A stretch of 64,000 nucleotides of DNA. Source: Girardinichthys multiradiatus. Taxonomy: Eukaryota > Chordata > Actinopteri > Cyprinodontiformes > Goodeidae. This document shows positions 35,701 to 42,900 of this stretch, piece after piece. Position 1 is the stretch's first letter; each line of letters opens with the position of its first letter. Location: assembly GCF_021462225.1 (NCBI RefSeq), contig NC_061811.1:362001-426000 (forward strand), written 5' to 3'. A program made the position numbers and the translations under genes. The notes under the pieces were generated by a model. The model had not been told where the DNA came from and searched no databases. It saw only the letters and a list, made by a program, of their open reading frames with translations.

Positions 35701-37221
35701 TTACCCCCCTCTGTTTCTGGACCGCTCCAGAGTTGGACTGTTGTGGCATACACTCCCTATCAGTCCAAAAACCCAGGCCCTCCCCAGGCCTGTTGGTGGG
35801 ACATTTGCTCTGTCCTTGTCCACTTTAACTTCTCCATGAGGGAGGGAGAGCTTTGTTCCAGCCTGTTTCTCTTCTGCCTGCAGAGAAGAGCTCTCAAGAG
35901 GAGTCCAGTGTAATGATCTTCTTGCACTGGCAAACAGCTTGGATTGCTGCTCATATCAGTGGGTTTGGGCTTTTGGCCAAACCTGTTCTGAGTATCATTC
36001 TGGTGGAAACTCTCACGCTGACGTCCGCAGCAGGCAGGCGGGCCGGACCGCTCCATTTCAGGCCATGCTCAGGAAATGTCTCTGGTGGAGTGAAGCTGTG
36101 GGGAGGCCCGGTGTCTAAATGTCCAAACTAAAAGCACGGTGCAAGCGCTTAGATCCCTGTGTGTGTGTGTGTGTGTGTGTGTGTTCCTGTCTTGGCATCA
36201 CAGTGAGAACCATTTTCCAGATTTCACCATCAAATTGAGGACCATTTGTACCAAAGTGAGGACATTTTGCTGGTCCTCACGACCTATTTTGCTAACGATT
36301 AGGTTTAGGACTAAGATGTGAATTGACTTTAGGTTAAGGTTAGGGTTAGACATGCACTGGTAATGGTTAGGTTTAGGGTTATTGTCAGGGTTAGGGCATA
36401 GAAAGGGTTGAAAATGACTGAAAATCAATGGAAGTCAATGGGAGTCAACAGATGGTCCTCACTACATATAGCAAAACAAGAGTGTGTATGTGTGTGTGTT
36501 TAGTACATGGGTCAGATGTTGCTCCTGTCTCATAACAACACAAAAACACGCAAAGTACAAGAGAGCGAAAGACAGAGGCTGCCATCTGTGGCACCATCTT
36601 GCCATCTATTCCCGTGGGTGGACCATGATCTCCTCTGAATGTGAGTCTATTGGTCCAACAGCTGAAGCGTGGTCCAAACTGAGTCATCAACAGAACAATG
36701 ATCCAAACGCAGCAGCGGATCTATAACAGAATGGTCTAGTCAAAGTCCAGACCTCAACCTAATTGAAATGCTGTGGTGGAACGTACAGAGAGCTGTGACC
36801 TCGATGAACTGAAGCAACGTTGGAAAGAACAGTGAACCAAAGTTCTACCACAATGATCCAACAGACTGGTGCCAAAGAAGGGGTCTACAAGATGTTGGAT
36901 CATTGACATATCACGGTTCAGATCTAAATGTCATTCCTCTTTGCTTCCTTTTTTTCAGACACCTACACACTGAGCTTTTACATGGACGGTGTGTTGCAGC
37001 CTGTCGCTCCTACAGACAGGGCCCTGACTGTGAAGAACAGCTGCCAACCAGGAGCCTACTGCTTCATCTTCCATCCCATCAACCAACCCAACCCTCCACT
37101 GGTCCGCATCTGTCCCACTGACCCGCCTCCTCCTCTACCTGCTGAAAACCTCCTCACAGCTGAAGAGATAGCCATTGGTGCAGCAGAGCTGGAGGTGGAG
37201 GAGACTCTGATTAACTTTTAA
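10816..37221 (+). CDS. rin3: Ras and Rab interactor 3 (RIN3-like), 5' partial, 13 visible coding exons
   Basis: RIN proteins bind activated Ras through a C-terminal RA domain and act as guanine-nucleotide exchange factors for Rab5-family GTPases through a VPS9 domain on early endosomes. Coding exons are 10816-11338, 11434-11545, 11640-11712, 19675-19766, 19839-20811, 22040-22217, 22295-22466, 26076-26197, 27248-27434, 27753-27884, 28561-28727, 28803-28917 and 36959-37221. All have GT-AG borders and the phases chain with no stop over about 1,035 codons. The call as RIN3 rather than RIN1/RIN2 rests on remembered RIN3 stretches: [47 protein letters not shown] and [17 protein letters not shown]. 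Introns are loaded with transposons; the largest lies before the last exon (8 kb). The start codon and first exons are not identified. Confidence 0.93.
11434..11545 (+). CDS. rin3: rin3 exon: SH2 core
   Basis: Reads [21 protein letters not shown], the SH2 region that in other SH2 domains holds the phosphotyrosine-binding Arg (FLVR). Here FLAH replaces FLVR, so classical phosphotyrosine binding through that Arg is doubtful. Exits in phase 1 at donor GTATGT. Confidence 0.9.
11640..11712 (+). CDS. rin3: rin3 exon: SH2 C-terminal part
   Basis: A 73-nt exon reading [20 protein letters not shown]; acceptor TTCTCAG, donor GTAAAC. A (CA)22 microsatellite starts at intron position +7. Confidence 0.9.
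11719..11762 (+). repeat. (CA)22 microsatellite beside a splice donor
   Basis: An uninterrupted dinucleotide run of 44 bases that begins six bases after the end of the 11640-11712 exon. Confidence 0.97.
11925..12640 (-). mobile_element. Mariner/Tc1-type transposon fragment, decayed
   Basis: It starts with a terminal-type sequence (TATTCACACTCCTTGAACTTTT...). It continues with the antisense of a Tc1-like transposase, for example the stretches complementary to GCCACAGAGTCTCAGTTGGA and CATCCATCTTCCCATCAACT, which I recognise from a family widespread in fish. The far terminus and the N-terminal half are missing, and stops interrupt the transposase frame. Confidence 0.7.
12690..13255 (+). repeat. 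Degenerate AAGCTAA-type tandem repeat, left part
   Basis: About 570 bp made of irregular copies of short motifs such as AAGCTAA, GATAAGCTAA and AAGTTAA. It resumes at 19060-19260 after the nested LINE block, so one array was split by insertion. Confidence 0.7.
13256..13476 (+). pseudogene. L2-clade LINE RT fragment (+), 5' piece
   Basis: Reads as L2 reverse transcriptase: [18 protein letters not shown] (first catalytic Asp region), then after an internal deletion [11 protein letters not shown] (the ADD motif). The copy is cut at about 13477 by an opposite-strand L2 and resumes near 18238. Confidence 0.75.
13545..13985. other. Unidentified insert in the L2 tail
   Basis: Compared with the related tails at 16776-16850 and 45886-45970, this copy has about 440 extra bases between the CTTCACAA segment and the TTTATACATTCC segment. 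I see no ORF or terminal repeats that identify it. Confidence 0.4.
14291..15900 (-). mobile_element. Tc1/mariner transposon, copy B
   Basis: A 1610-bp element flanked by TA (14289-14290 and 15901-15902), with the same termini and roughly 200-bp inverted repeats as copy A but in the opposite orientation. It lies in the L2 (-) element within a rin3 intron. Confidence 0.95.
14568..15572 (-). pseudogene. Tc1 transposase, copy B (two frameshifts)
   Basis: Start codon at 15572, stop at 14568. The paired helix-turn-helix and DD34E regions are both recognisable. The frame is broken at the run of seven A (seven T on the coding strand) near 15133-15139, the same lesion as copy A. A second break is the loss of one base near 15010 (CAGACATCAC against CAGACCATCAC in copies C and D). 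The catalytic Asp in FQHDLAPAH is retained. Confidence 0.93.
15902..16773 (-). pseudogene. L2 ORF2 endonuclease region
   Basis: The minus strand reads an apurinic endonuclease-like domain: [13 protein letters not shown], then [21 protein letters not shown] and the [11 protein letters not shown] terminal motif. These are the usual steps of the L2/CR1 endonuclease that nicks target DNA for reverse transcription. It is split over three frames and ends at the Tc1 copy B insertion. Confidence 0.8.
16851..17396 (-). mobile_element. Deleted Tc1-like element (546 bp)
   Basis: Bounded by TA (16849-16850 and 17397-17398), with inverted termini CAGGGGTTGGACAATGAAAC. This is a different Tc1 family from copies A-D. 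It retains only the 3' third of its transposase, so it is an internal-deletion derivative that would need a transposase from elsewhere to move. Confidence 0.9.
16903..17253 (-). pseudogene. Tc1-like transposase, C-terminal third only
   Basis: A 116-codon frame holding the last two catalytic acidic residues: Asp in YQDDNAPIH and Glu in [12 protein letters not shown]. The helix-turn-helix half and the first catalytic Asp are deleted. The frame itself is intact to its stop. Confidence 0.88.
17837..18237 (-). pseudogene. L2 ORF2 C-terminal region
   Basis: Reads [20 protein letters not shown], then [19 protein letters not shown] and [17 protein letters not shown], the conserved C-terminus of fish L2 ORF2. 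It is 5'-truncated and ends at 17837. Confidence 0.85.
18238..19045 (+). pseudogene. L2-clade LINE RT C-terminal fragment (+), 3' piece
   Basis: Continues the + strand L2 begun at 13256. It includes [16 protein letters not shown], then decayed thumb and C-terminal sequence, ending near an A/T-rich tail at about 19040. Several stops are present. Confidence 0.65.
19060..19260 (+). repeat. Degenerate AAGCTAA-type tandem repeat, right part
   Basis: Continuation of the array at 12690-13255, on the other side of the L2 insertion block. Confidence 0.6.
19675..19766 (+). CDS. rin3: rin3 exon: end of SH2 region
   Basis: Reads [18 protein letters not shown], matching the RIN motif that follows SH2. 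Acceptor CAATCAG, donor GTAAAT; phases 2 in, 1 out. Confidence 0.93.
19839..20811 (+). CDS. rin3: rin3 large central exon
   Basis: A 973-nt exon. It starts [11 protein letters not shown], continues with basic proline-rich motifs ([34 protein letters not shown]) and a Lys/Glu-rich stretch around 20350-20520, and ends with [14 protein letters not shown], which matches a motif in mammalian RIN3. The likely donor is GTAGGT from 20812; reading on would hit TAG at once. The low-complexity middle is predicted to be disordered, with SH3-binding potential. Confidence 0.92.
20812..22039. other. rin3 intron, no feature recognised
   Basis: Intron of 1.2 kb between the large exon and the RIN-homology exons. 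AT-rich, with no recognisable repeat or coding segment. Confidence 0.6.
22040..22217 (+). CDS. rin3: rin3 exon: RIN-homology region, first part
   Basis: Reads [18 protein letters not shown], then [19 protein letters not shown]. Acceptor TCCATCCAG, donor GTGAGT. In RIN proteins this helical region packs against VPS9. Confidence 0.93.
22295..22466 (+). CDS. rin3: rin3 exon: RIN-homology region, second part
   Basis: Reads [20 protein letters not shown], then [19 protein letters not shown], which is nearly the mammalian RIN3 sequence as I recall it. The donor is GTAACT, giving exit phase 1. Confidence 0.93.
22467..23955. other. rin3 intron, left part
   Basis: No coding segment or clear repeat family is recognised before Tc1 copy C. 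Confidence 0.5.
23956..25565 (-). mobile_element. Tc1/mariner transposon, copy C
   Basis: 1610 bp, TA at 23954-23955 and 25566-25567. Same family as copies A, B and D. The left terminus reads CAAGTCCTTC, one change from CAGGTCCTTC. Its transposase frame is uninterrupted. Confidence 0.95.
24233..25237 (-). CDS. Tc1 transposase, copy C: full-length ORF with a catalytic Asp-to-Asn change
   Basis: A continuous 334-codon ORF, the usual length for a Tc1 transposase. Residues about 1-120 form the paired helix-turn-helix (recognition-type segment [15 protein letters not shown]); the C-terminal part is the DD34E domain. The first Asp (FSDESKF) and the Glu (NPIENLW) are present. The second Asp is Asn: FQHNLAPAH, codon at 24524-24526, where A, B and D have FQHDLAPAH. 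The change is C to T at a CpG on the + strand, consistent with methylation decay. Loss of this metal-binding carboxylate is expected to abolish cleavage, although DNA binding could remain. Confidence 0.93.
   Translation of the reverse strand: MGKTADLTAVQKATIDTLKQEGKTQKDISERIGCSQSAVSRHLSGKSVGRKKCGRKRCTTRRGDRTLRKIVEKGRFQTLEDLRKQWTESGVETSRATVHRRVQEMGYRCRIPQVKPLLNQKQRQKRLTWATEKQHWTVAQWAKVLFSDESKFCMSFGNQGARVWRKTGEKEMPKCQKSSVKYPQSVMVWGAVSAAGVGPLCFIKGRVNAASYQEILEHFMLPSAEKLYGDEDFIFQHNLAPAHSAKTTGKWFTDHGITVLNWPANSPDLNPIENLWDIVKRTLRDSRPNTLDELKAAIEASWASIRPQQCHRLIASMPRRIEAVISAKGFLTKY
25570..25630 (+). repeat. LINE/SINE 3'-tail fragment
   Basis: GGGCGCTTTATAAATAAACTTT resembles the fish L2-type tail; it lies directly beside Tc1 copy C. 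Confidence 0.4.
26076..26197 (+). CDS. rin3: rin3 exon: start of VPS9-containing region
   Basis: Reads [20 protein letters not shown] and ends MKQLAQNQ. Acceptor TGTGCAG, donor GTGAGC. Confidence 0.93.
26699..26924. mobile_element. hAT-type MITE
   Basis: 226 bp with imperfect inverted ends, CAGGGGTGTCCAA at the left and TTGGACACCGCTG at the right, as in widespread vertebrate hAT-derived short elements. Target-site duplication is not clear. Confidence 0.6.
26985..27210. mobile_element. Mariner-type terminal fragment
   Basis: Contains two GTGTGAATACTTC-type termini and a TTCACTTTGTCATTCAGAAC-like segment, similar to the family at 11925-12640. No coding capacity. Confidence 0.4.
27248..27434 (+). 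CDS. rin3: rin3 exon: VPS9 region
   Basis: Reads [20 protein letters not shown], then [20 protein letters not shown] and [11 protein letters not shown]. Acceptor GTGTCAG, donor GTTCTT (weak, but phase and homology agree). Confidence 0.92.
27540..27728. mobile_element. hAT-type MITE ending 24 bp before a rin3 acceptor
   Basis: Related to the element at 26699-26924. The right end reads GTTGAACACCCCTG (to 27728). The interior shares AAAACCTGCAGGACACCGGC, typical of this family. The left end is approximate. Confidence 0.5.
27753..27884 (+). CDS. rin3: rin3 exon: VPS9 core
   Basis: Reads [20 protein letters not shown], the VPS9 signature. In this fold the conserved Asp and Tyr contact the Rab5 switch regions. 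Ends [13 protein letters not shown] with a split Gly codon. Confidence 0.95.
27885..28560. other. rin3 intron
   Basis: Near 27955-28030 there is weak similarity to the L2 3' UTR segment CCAGGTGTAGCTTCTA seen at 17650. Nothing else is recognised. Confidence 0.4.
28561..28727 (+). CDS. rin3: rin3 exon: end of VPS9
   Basis: Reads [17 protein letters not shown], then [18 protein letters not shown]. Acceptor CGTTTAG, donor GTATAA. Confidence 0.95.
28803..28917 (+). CDS. rin3: rin3 exon: start of RA domain
   Basis: Reads [20 protein letters not shown], then [16 protein letters not shown], the ubiquitin-like Ras-association fold start. The donor is GTACCT, followed by an 8-kb intron. Confidence 0.9.
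28918..29629. other. rin3 intron, unassigned part
   Basis: No recognisable coding or repeat signature. Confidence 0.45.
30319..30324 (-). terminator. Polyadenylation signal of the candidate LTR
   Basis: AATAAA on the minus strand, in the position expected for the end of R. Confidence 0.35.
30928..30934 (-). promoter_or_regulatory. TATA box of the candidate LTR
   Basis: TATATAA within GGGCTATATAACATACTC on the minus strand, about 130 bp into the candidate LTR. Confidence 0.4.
31080..31630 (+). pseudogene. Tc1-like transposase relic
   Basis: Pieces in different frames: [15 protein letters not shown] (the linker between helix-turn-helix subdomains), then [16 protein letters not shown] (first catalytic Asp region), then WACSAAT. 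It is much more decayed than copies A-D and ends where a Rex1-like fragment begins. Confidence 0.6.
31635..32000 (-). pseudogene. Rex1-like LINE RT fragment
   Basis: The minus strand encodes [17 protein letters not shown] and [17 protein letters not shown] stretches close to the Rex1-like copy at 45190-45300, preceded by [16 protein letters not shown]. An internal deletion and frame changes are evident. Confidence 0.6.
32001..35220. other. rin3 intron, largely unassigned
   Basis: Includes a perfect hairpin at 32949-32990, a possible decayed mariner terminus near 32440-32480 (GGTTTGAATACTTTTCTCAGG) and otherwise AT-rich sequence without recognisable coding or repeat content. Confidence 0.5.
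32949..32990. repeat. Perfect 19-bp hairpin with 4-nt loop
   Basis: CGTCACCTTATTTTAAAAC, loop AAAC, then the exact reverse complement. No mismatches. Confidence 0.95.
35223..35609. mobile_element. Mariner-type MITE with about 80-bp inverted repeats
   Basis: 387 bp flanked by TA (35221-35222 and 35610-35611). The ends read CTGTGCCTTGTGAAAGTATT and, inverted, CAATGCCTTGTGAAAGTATT. The inverted repeat extends about 80 bp with few mismatches. No ORF. Confidence 0.85.
36158..36500. repeat. Fish interspersed repeat with (TG)n and TTAGGG-like core
   Basis: Starts with (TG)13 at 36158-36184. It continues with GAGGACATTTTGCTGGTCCTCA and a core of degenerate GGTTAGGGTTAG motifs (about 36300-36400), and ends in another TG-rich stretch near 36481-36500. 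I recognise it as a dispersed teleost repeat but not by name. Confidence 0.5.
36715..36880 (+). pseudogene. Tc1-like transposase C-terminal fragment
   Basis: In shifted frames it reads [20 protein letters not shown], the catalytic-Glu region of a Tc1-type transposase. Only about 160 bp remain. Confidence 0.55.
36959..37221 (+). CDS. rin3: rin3 last coding exon: RA domain and C-terminus
   Basis: Reads [20 protein letters not shown], then [20 protein letters not shown], an acidic tail ([11 protein letters not shown]) and TAA at 37219-37221. Acceptor TTTTTTTCAG. Confidence 0.93.
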
Positions 37222-37575
37222 CCCCTCCAGCACCACAGCCTGGGCATCGCCATGGTAACTGCATCAAGATAGAAGGGATGTAATTTAGCCTCAGAACTCA
37301 CTTGAAATGTGGAAGATGGATCATCAAACAGGAACTGAGAGTAGATCCTAATTTCTCATCGCAGGGTCTGGAACCCAGGTTGATGTGTCAACACACATGT
37401 AATCATGTCTATTCTGTTTATAATCAACTATATTTGACACAGTTCTTTGTGAGGTTCAGGCCTGCCGGTTCTGAAAGCTGCAGCCTGGAAGGTTCTGATT
37501 ACTTGCATCAGTCAGTATTACTGTGTGGAAGGTAGAAGTGGTTCTGGAGCAGCTAGAACATGTTTGTAGATTAGA

Positions 37576-37581
37576 AATAAA
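37576..37581 (+). terminator. rin3: Probable rin3 polyadenylation signal
   Basis: AATAAA 355 bp after the stop codon, the first one in the 3' flank. Confidence 0.6.
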
Positions 37582-37599
37582 CTCACAGTGGTATATTTC

Positions 37600-39480
37600 A
37601 AATGTTTATGTGTGCTAATGTTGGGGATTCTGCTTTTCAGCCAATGAAGTTCTCAGAAACACTCAAACATCAGACCATTAAAAGATCATTTTAATACAGA
37701 AATATGAACCAGCTGAAAAGTTCTTCAGGAAGGCTTTCCACAAGGTTTAGGACCGCCTTTATGGGATCATTTGAAGTTCTTCCACACCAAGCTTGCCCCT
37801 CCATCTTTATTAAAACTCTGAATGTAAAAACTAGGCTGGTAGAGAGATCTTCAGCACAGAGACAGCAGAGACCAATACCACTATGGGAGGCTTCAGGTCA
37901 CGATCTCGTCTACGTTTATCTGTTAAATTTATTTGTTAAGCTCCATGCAGCATCAGCATGGTCCTGCAGCCCTGTATGCAGCAGATGGGGCTCGTAGACA
38001 CCTTGTGTCTGTCCATCCCTGCTGCTCGGTAAACTACCCCCTGATCAGAGCCGATTGAGGCTGACTGACATCTGTGGTTAAACAGAATATCTGAACCTTC
38101 TCGGCTCATCTCGGAATCGGCCATTTTTCAGTAGAACTGTAATTATCGGTCCTGTTAGCTAGGTGAAGCTGTACCTGTACGGGTGGAGCAACACTTATAG
38201 CTCTGATTTCCATGAATTGCATCAACAGTGAAAACTACAATGTAAATAAATCCGATGACAGATCCTACCAAGGCACCTCCATGGCTCCTGAACCTTGTTA
38301 AATACCCTCACAGACGAAACCTCCTCCTGTCCAGGTTCTGAACACTTACTCTAAACTGAATATATATCCACTAACATGGTGGTCATAATGTTTTTAAAAA
38401 GCACTTGTGTCTAGATTTGTTTTAAGTTGCTTCTTAGTACTGGTGTCCCAGTCTTCTCCTGGTTTCTGCCAACCAATGAGGTGACACTGTGCAGATATTC
38501 GGAAAACAAATATAAACGATCGATGAAATTATAGATCGTTATTCTTGTGTGAAAATTTCCAGATCCTTCTACATCCTTAGCTTCTCCTCCATCTTGGTCT
38601 TTGTTGCCTGGACCAGGTTGACTCTGATTTGAGACGCCCAGATGATGTCACAGAACACTGCGCCCAAAATGAGCTGTGCTGCACAGCTCCATGCAGCAAC
38701 ATGTTCACAGTAATGGGTTTTAAACCGATACACAGAAGCCACTGCTTCCTCTGTGAAGCCGCCACCTACCTGACCAGCAGAGGGCGATGTTGTTACTCTA
38801 TCACTTCCCTGCTGCTTAAAGTGACCCAATTACTGAAATAAATCAATCCAGTATTTGGTACCAAAGTAGCACTGGAAACGTACTACAGCACATAATCTTG
38901 TTTCTGTGGGGATTTGAGGTTTGCCACTCCTCTGTATACTGGACCACAATAGCTCAGCCATTGTTACCATCAGAACCATCATTCAAAGTTTAAACGTGTT
39001 GCAGAACGATGGACCCATTTATCATTTTGATCCCTTTTGCAGTTTTTTTGAGGATTTTTCAGATTGTTTCTGATTCCCTCCCATTATATTTCAGCTCTGA
39101 ATGTTTCTGGAAAAATTGGACCTGAAGGTTCTGTTTAACCTGTCAGATCTCCTACAGGAACCACTGCAGACAAATGAAACCTATCGTGTGACCACCAGAA
39201 GGTTCTTGCTCTCAAGGCTCGTCAAATAAGGCATCTGATTGGTTAAACTGCACAGCAACTCAGCTGCGGACCAATCACCTTGTGTAAAACATAAAAATAT
39301 AAATGCAACACATCCATGAAATAATGAAAAAATACTAAAATATATATTTTTTGAAATATATATGTAAATTATTCTTACATTAATGCATTGACTAAATGAT
39401 ATAAAGATGTAAATACTTATTCTGACATTTAGTTATTTAGTTGCACATTTTTTGTTTTATTTGAATTATCCTACAGATGA
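37600..39480. other. Intergenic region between convergent rin3 and ldah
   Basis: No coding segment. A stretch near 38365-38390 (CTAACATGGTGGTCATAATG) resembles a Tc1/mariner terminus. Confidence 0.5.
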
Positions 39481-39483
39481 ATA

Positions 39484-39489
39484 TTTATT
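39484..39489 (-). terminator. ldah: Probable ldah polyadenylation signal
   Basis: AATAAA on the minus strand, about 310 bp past the ldah stop. Confidence 0.5.
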
Positions 39490-39795
39490 TAACGCTGATT
39501 CTTTATCAAATAGTGGCGCTCTTAGCCTTCCATATACTGCCCCTTTAACATTATAATAACTAAATAAACAAAGCTAAAGCTTGGCCCTTTGAAAATACTT
39601 ATGATGAAATATTACTGAAAACTGCATCTGAAAACACGTGAAGCTGGAAATGTTTTTACTTAATGCTGTAAAAACTGAATTTGTTGTTTTGAAGTTATTG
39701 ATCCAACTTCAGAGCTGCAAACAGAAACCTGCATGTTTTCCCAGAGTTTTGTCTGGCAGGTTTATGTCCTCAGGCACAAACACAGATGTAGAAGC

Positions 39796-39984
39796 TCATG
39801 TTCTCAAAGATCCACGGATCCATTCTGCAACCATCTGAGCTACTTCCCAGCCTGAATCCAGAACGAATGCGTGGCGAAGGCCTTTTTCACAGAGTCTGAA
39901 GTCTCCCTGTGGGAAATCCCTCCTTATCTCCTGGAAAAAACTCACAGGGACCCAGTGGTCCGTCGCTCCGTAGTAAAATGTGAG
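39796..39984 (-). CDS. ldah: ldah exon 6 (last coding)
   Basis: Starts [17 protein letters not shown]; includes [18 protein letters not shown] with the candidate catalytic His; TGA at 39798-39796. Confidence 0.93.
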   Translation of the reverse strand, partial: LTFYYGATDHWVPVSFFQEIRRDFPQGDFRLCEKGLRHAFVLDSGWEVAQMVAEWIRGSLRT

Positions 39985-42900
39985 CTGAAACATCAGAAGC
40001 CAGAGTGGTTTTAGTTGGACAGCATGGAAACCTTCCTCCAGACAAGCATCTGGTCTAACTCGAACCGATGGTCTCTTACCCTGTCCAGGTTCTTCTGGAT
40101 GGTCGTGTTGTCTCTTTCCAGAACCATCCTCATTTCCTGGCCTCCCAGGTACATCGAATTCACTGCAACAGGAAACAACGACAAAAACATTTCACAAGAA
40201 GTGAAGCCAGAGGAGAACTTGAAGAAACCAGGAGACATGGTCCCTTGAATATTCTGAGGACACACTGCAAAAGATCCAGTTCCAGCAACAGAACCAAGAC
40301 AAATTACAAGAGAACTGCTGCTTGGGACGAGAATCTGCAGCAGGAAAGGGATGAATTACCTGTTATATATATTACTGGATCCAGGTTCTGACTGACCCGG
40401 TCACAGCACATATTACTGGATCCAGGTTCTGACTGACCCGGTTACAGCATGTTACTGGATCCAGGTTCTGACTGACCCGGTTACAGCATGTTACTGGATC
40501 CAGGTTCTGACTGACCCAGTCCCAGCGCATATTACTGGATCCAGGTTCTGACTGACCCGGTTACAGCATGTTACTGGATCCAGGTTCTGACTGACCCGGT
40601 TACAGCATGTTACTGGATCCAGGTTCTGACTGACCCAGTCCCAGCGCATATTACTGGATCCAGGTTCTGACTGACCCGGTCACAGCACATATTACTGGAT
40701 CCAGGTTCTGACTGACCCGGTTACAGCATGTTACTGGATCCAGGTTCTGACTGACCCAGTCACAGCGCATATTACTGGATCCAGGTTCTGACTGACCCGG
40801 TCACAGCACATATTACTGGATCCAGGTTCTGACTGACCCGGTCACAGCACATATTACTGGATCCAGGTTCTGACTGACCCGGTCACAGCACATATTACTG
40901 GACCCAGGTTCTGACTGACCCAGTCACAGCGCATATTACTGGATCCAGGTTCTGACTGACCCGGTCACAGCACATATTACTGGATCCAGGTTCTGACTGA
41001 CCCGGTCACAGCACATATTACTGGATCCAGGTTCTGACTGACCCGGTTACAGCATGTTACTTGATCCAGGTTCTGACTGACCCGGTCACAGCACATATTA
41101 CTGGATCCAGGTTCTGACTGACCCAGTCCCAGCGCATATTACTGGATCCAGGTTCTGACTGACCCGGTCACAGCACATATTACTGGATCCAGGTTCTGAC
41201 TGACCCGGTTACAGCATGTTACTGGATCCAGGTTCTGACTGACCCAGTCACAGCGCATATTACTGGATCCAGGTTCTGACTGACCCGGTCACAGCACATA
41301 TTACTGGATCCAGGTTCTGACTGACCCGGTTACAGCATGTTACTGGATCCAGGTTCTGACTGACCCGGTCACAGCACATATTACTGGATCCAGGTTCTGA
41401 CTGACCCGGTCACAGCACATGTTACTGGATCCAGGTTCTGACTGACCCGGTTACAGCACATATTACTGGATCCAGGTTCTGACTGACCCGGTTACAGCAT
41501 GTTACTGGATCCAGGTTCTGACTGACCCAGTCACAGCGCATATTACTGGATCCAGGTTCTGACTGACCCGGTCACAGCACATATTATTGGATCCAGGTTC
41601 TGACTGACCCGGTTACAGCATGTTACTGGATCCAGGTTCTGACTGACCCGGTCACAGCACATATTACTGGATCCAGGTTCTGACTGACCCGGTTACAGCA
41701 CATATTACTGGATCCAGGTTCTGACTGACCCGGTTACAGCACATATTACTGGACCCAGGTTCTGACTGACCTGGTCACAGCACATATTACTGGATCCAGG
41801 TTCTGACTGACCCGGTTACAGCATGTTACTGGATCCAGGTTCTGACTGACCCGGTCACAGCACATATTACTGGATCCAGGTTCTGACTGACCCGGTTACA
41901 GCATGTTACTGGATCCAGGTTCTGACTGACCCGGTTACAGCACATATTACTGGATCCAGGTTCTGACTGACCCGGTTACAGCATGTTACTGGATCCAGGT
42001 TCTGACTGACCCAGTCACAGCGCATATTACTGGATCCAGGTTCTGACTGACCTGGTCACAGCACATATTACTGGATCCAGGTTCTGACTGACCCGGTTAC
42101 AGCACATATTACTGGATCCAGGTTCTGACTGACCCGGTTACAGCATGTTACTGGATCCAGGTTCTGACTGACCCAGTCACAGCACATATTACTGGATCCA
42201 GGTTCTGACTGACCCGGTTACAGCATGTTACTGGATCCAGGTTCTGACTGACCCAGTCACAGCGCATATTACTGGATCCAGGTTCTGACTGACCCGGTTA
42301 CAGCACATATTACTGGATCCAGGTTCTGACTGACCCGGTCACAGCACATATTACTGGATCCAGGTTCTGACTGACCCGGTTACAGCATGTTACTGGATCC
42401 AGGTTCTGACTGACCCGGTCACAGCACATATTACTGGATCCAGGTTCTGACTGACCCGGTTACAGCATGTTACTGGATCCAGGTTCTGACTGACCCAGTC
42501 ACAGCGCATATTACTGGATCCAGGTTCTGACTGACCCGGTCACAGCACATATTACTGGATCCAGGTTCTGACTGACCCGGTTACAGCACATATTACTGGA
42601 TCCAGGTTCTGACTGACCCGGTCACAGCATGTTACTGGATCCAGGTTCTGACTGACCTGGTCACAGCACATATTACTGGATCCAGGTTCTGACTGACCCG
42701 GTCACAGCACATATTACTGGATCCAGGTTCTGACTGACCCGGTTACAGCATGTTACTGGATCCAGGTTCTGACTGACCCGGTCACAGCACATATTACTGG
42801 ATCCAGGTTCTGACTGACCCGGTCACAGCACATATTACTGGATCCAGGTTCTGACTGACCCGGTTACAGCATGTTACTGGATCCAGGTTCTGACTGACCA

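Noticed and set aside
36300..36400. Interstitial telomere
   Set aside because: TTAGGG units are few and degenerate and lie in a dispersed repeat framework.
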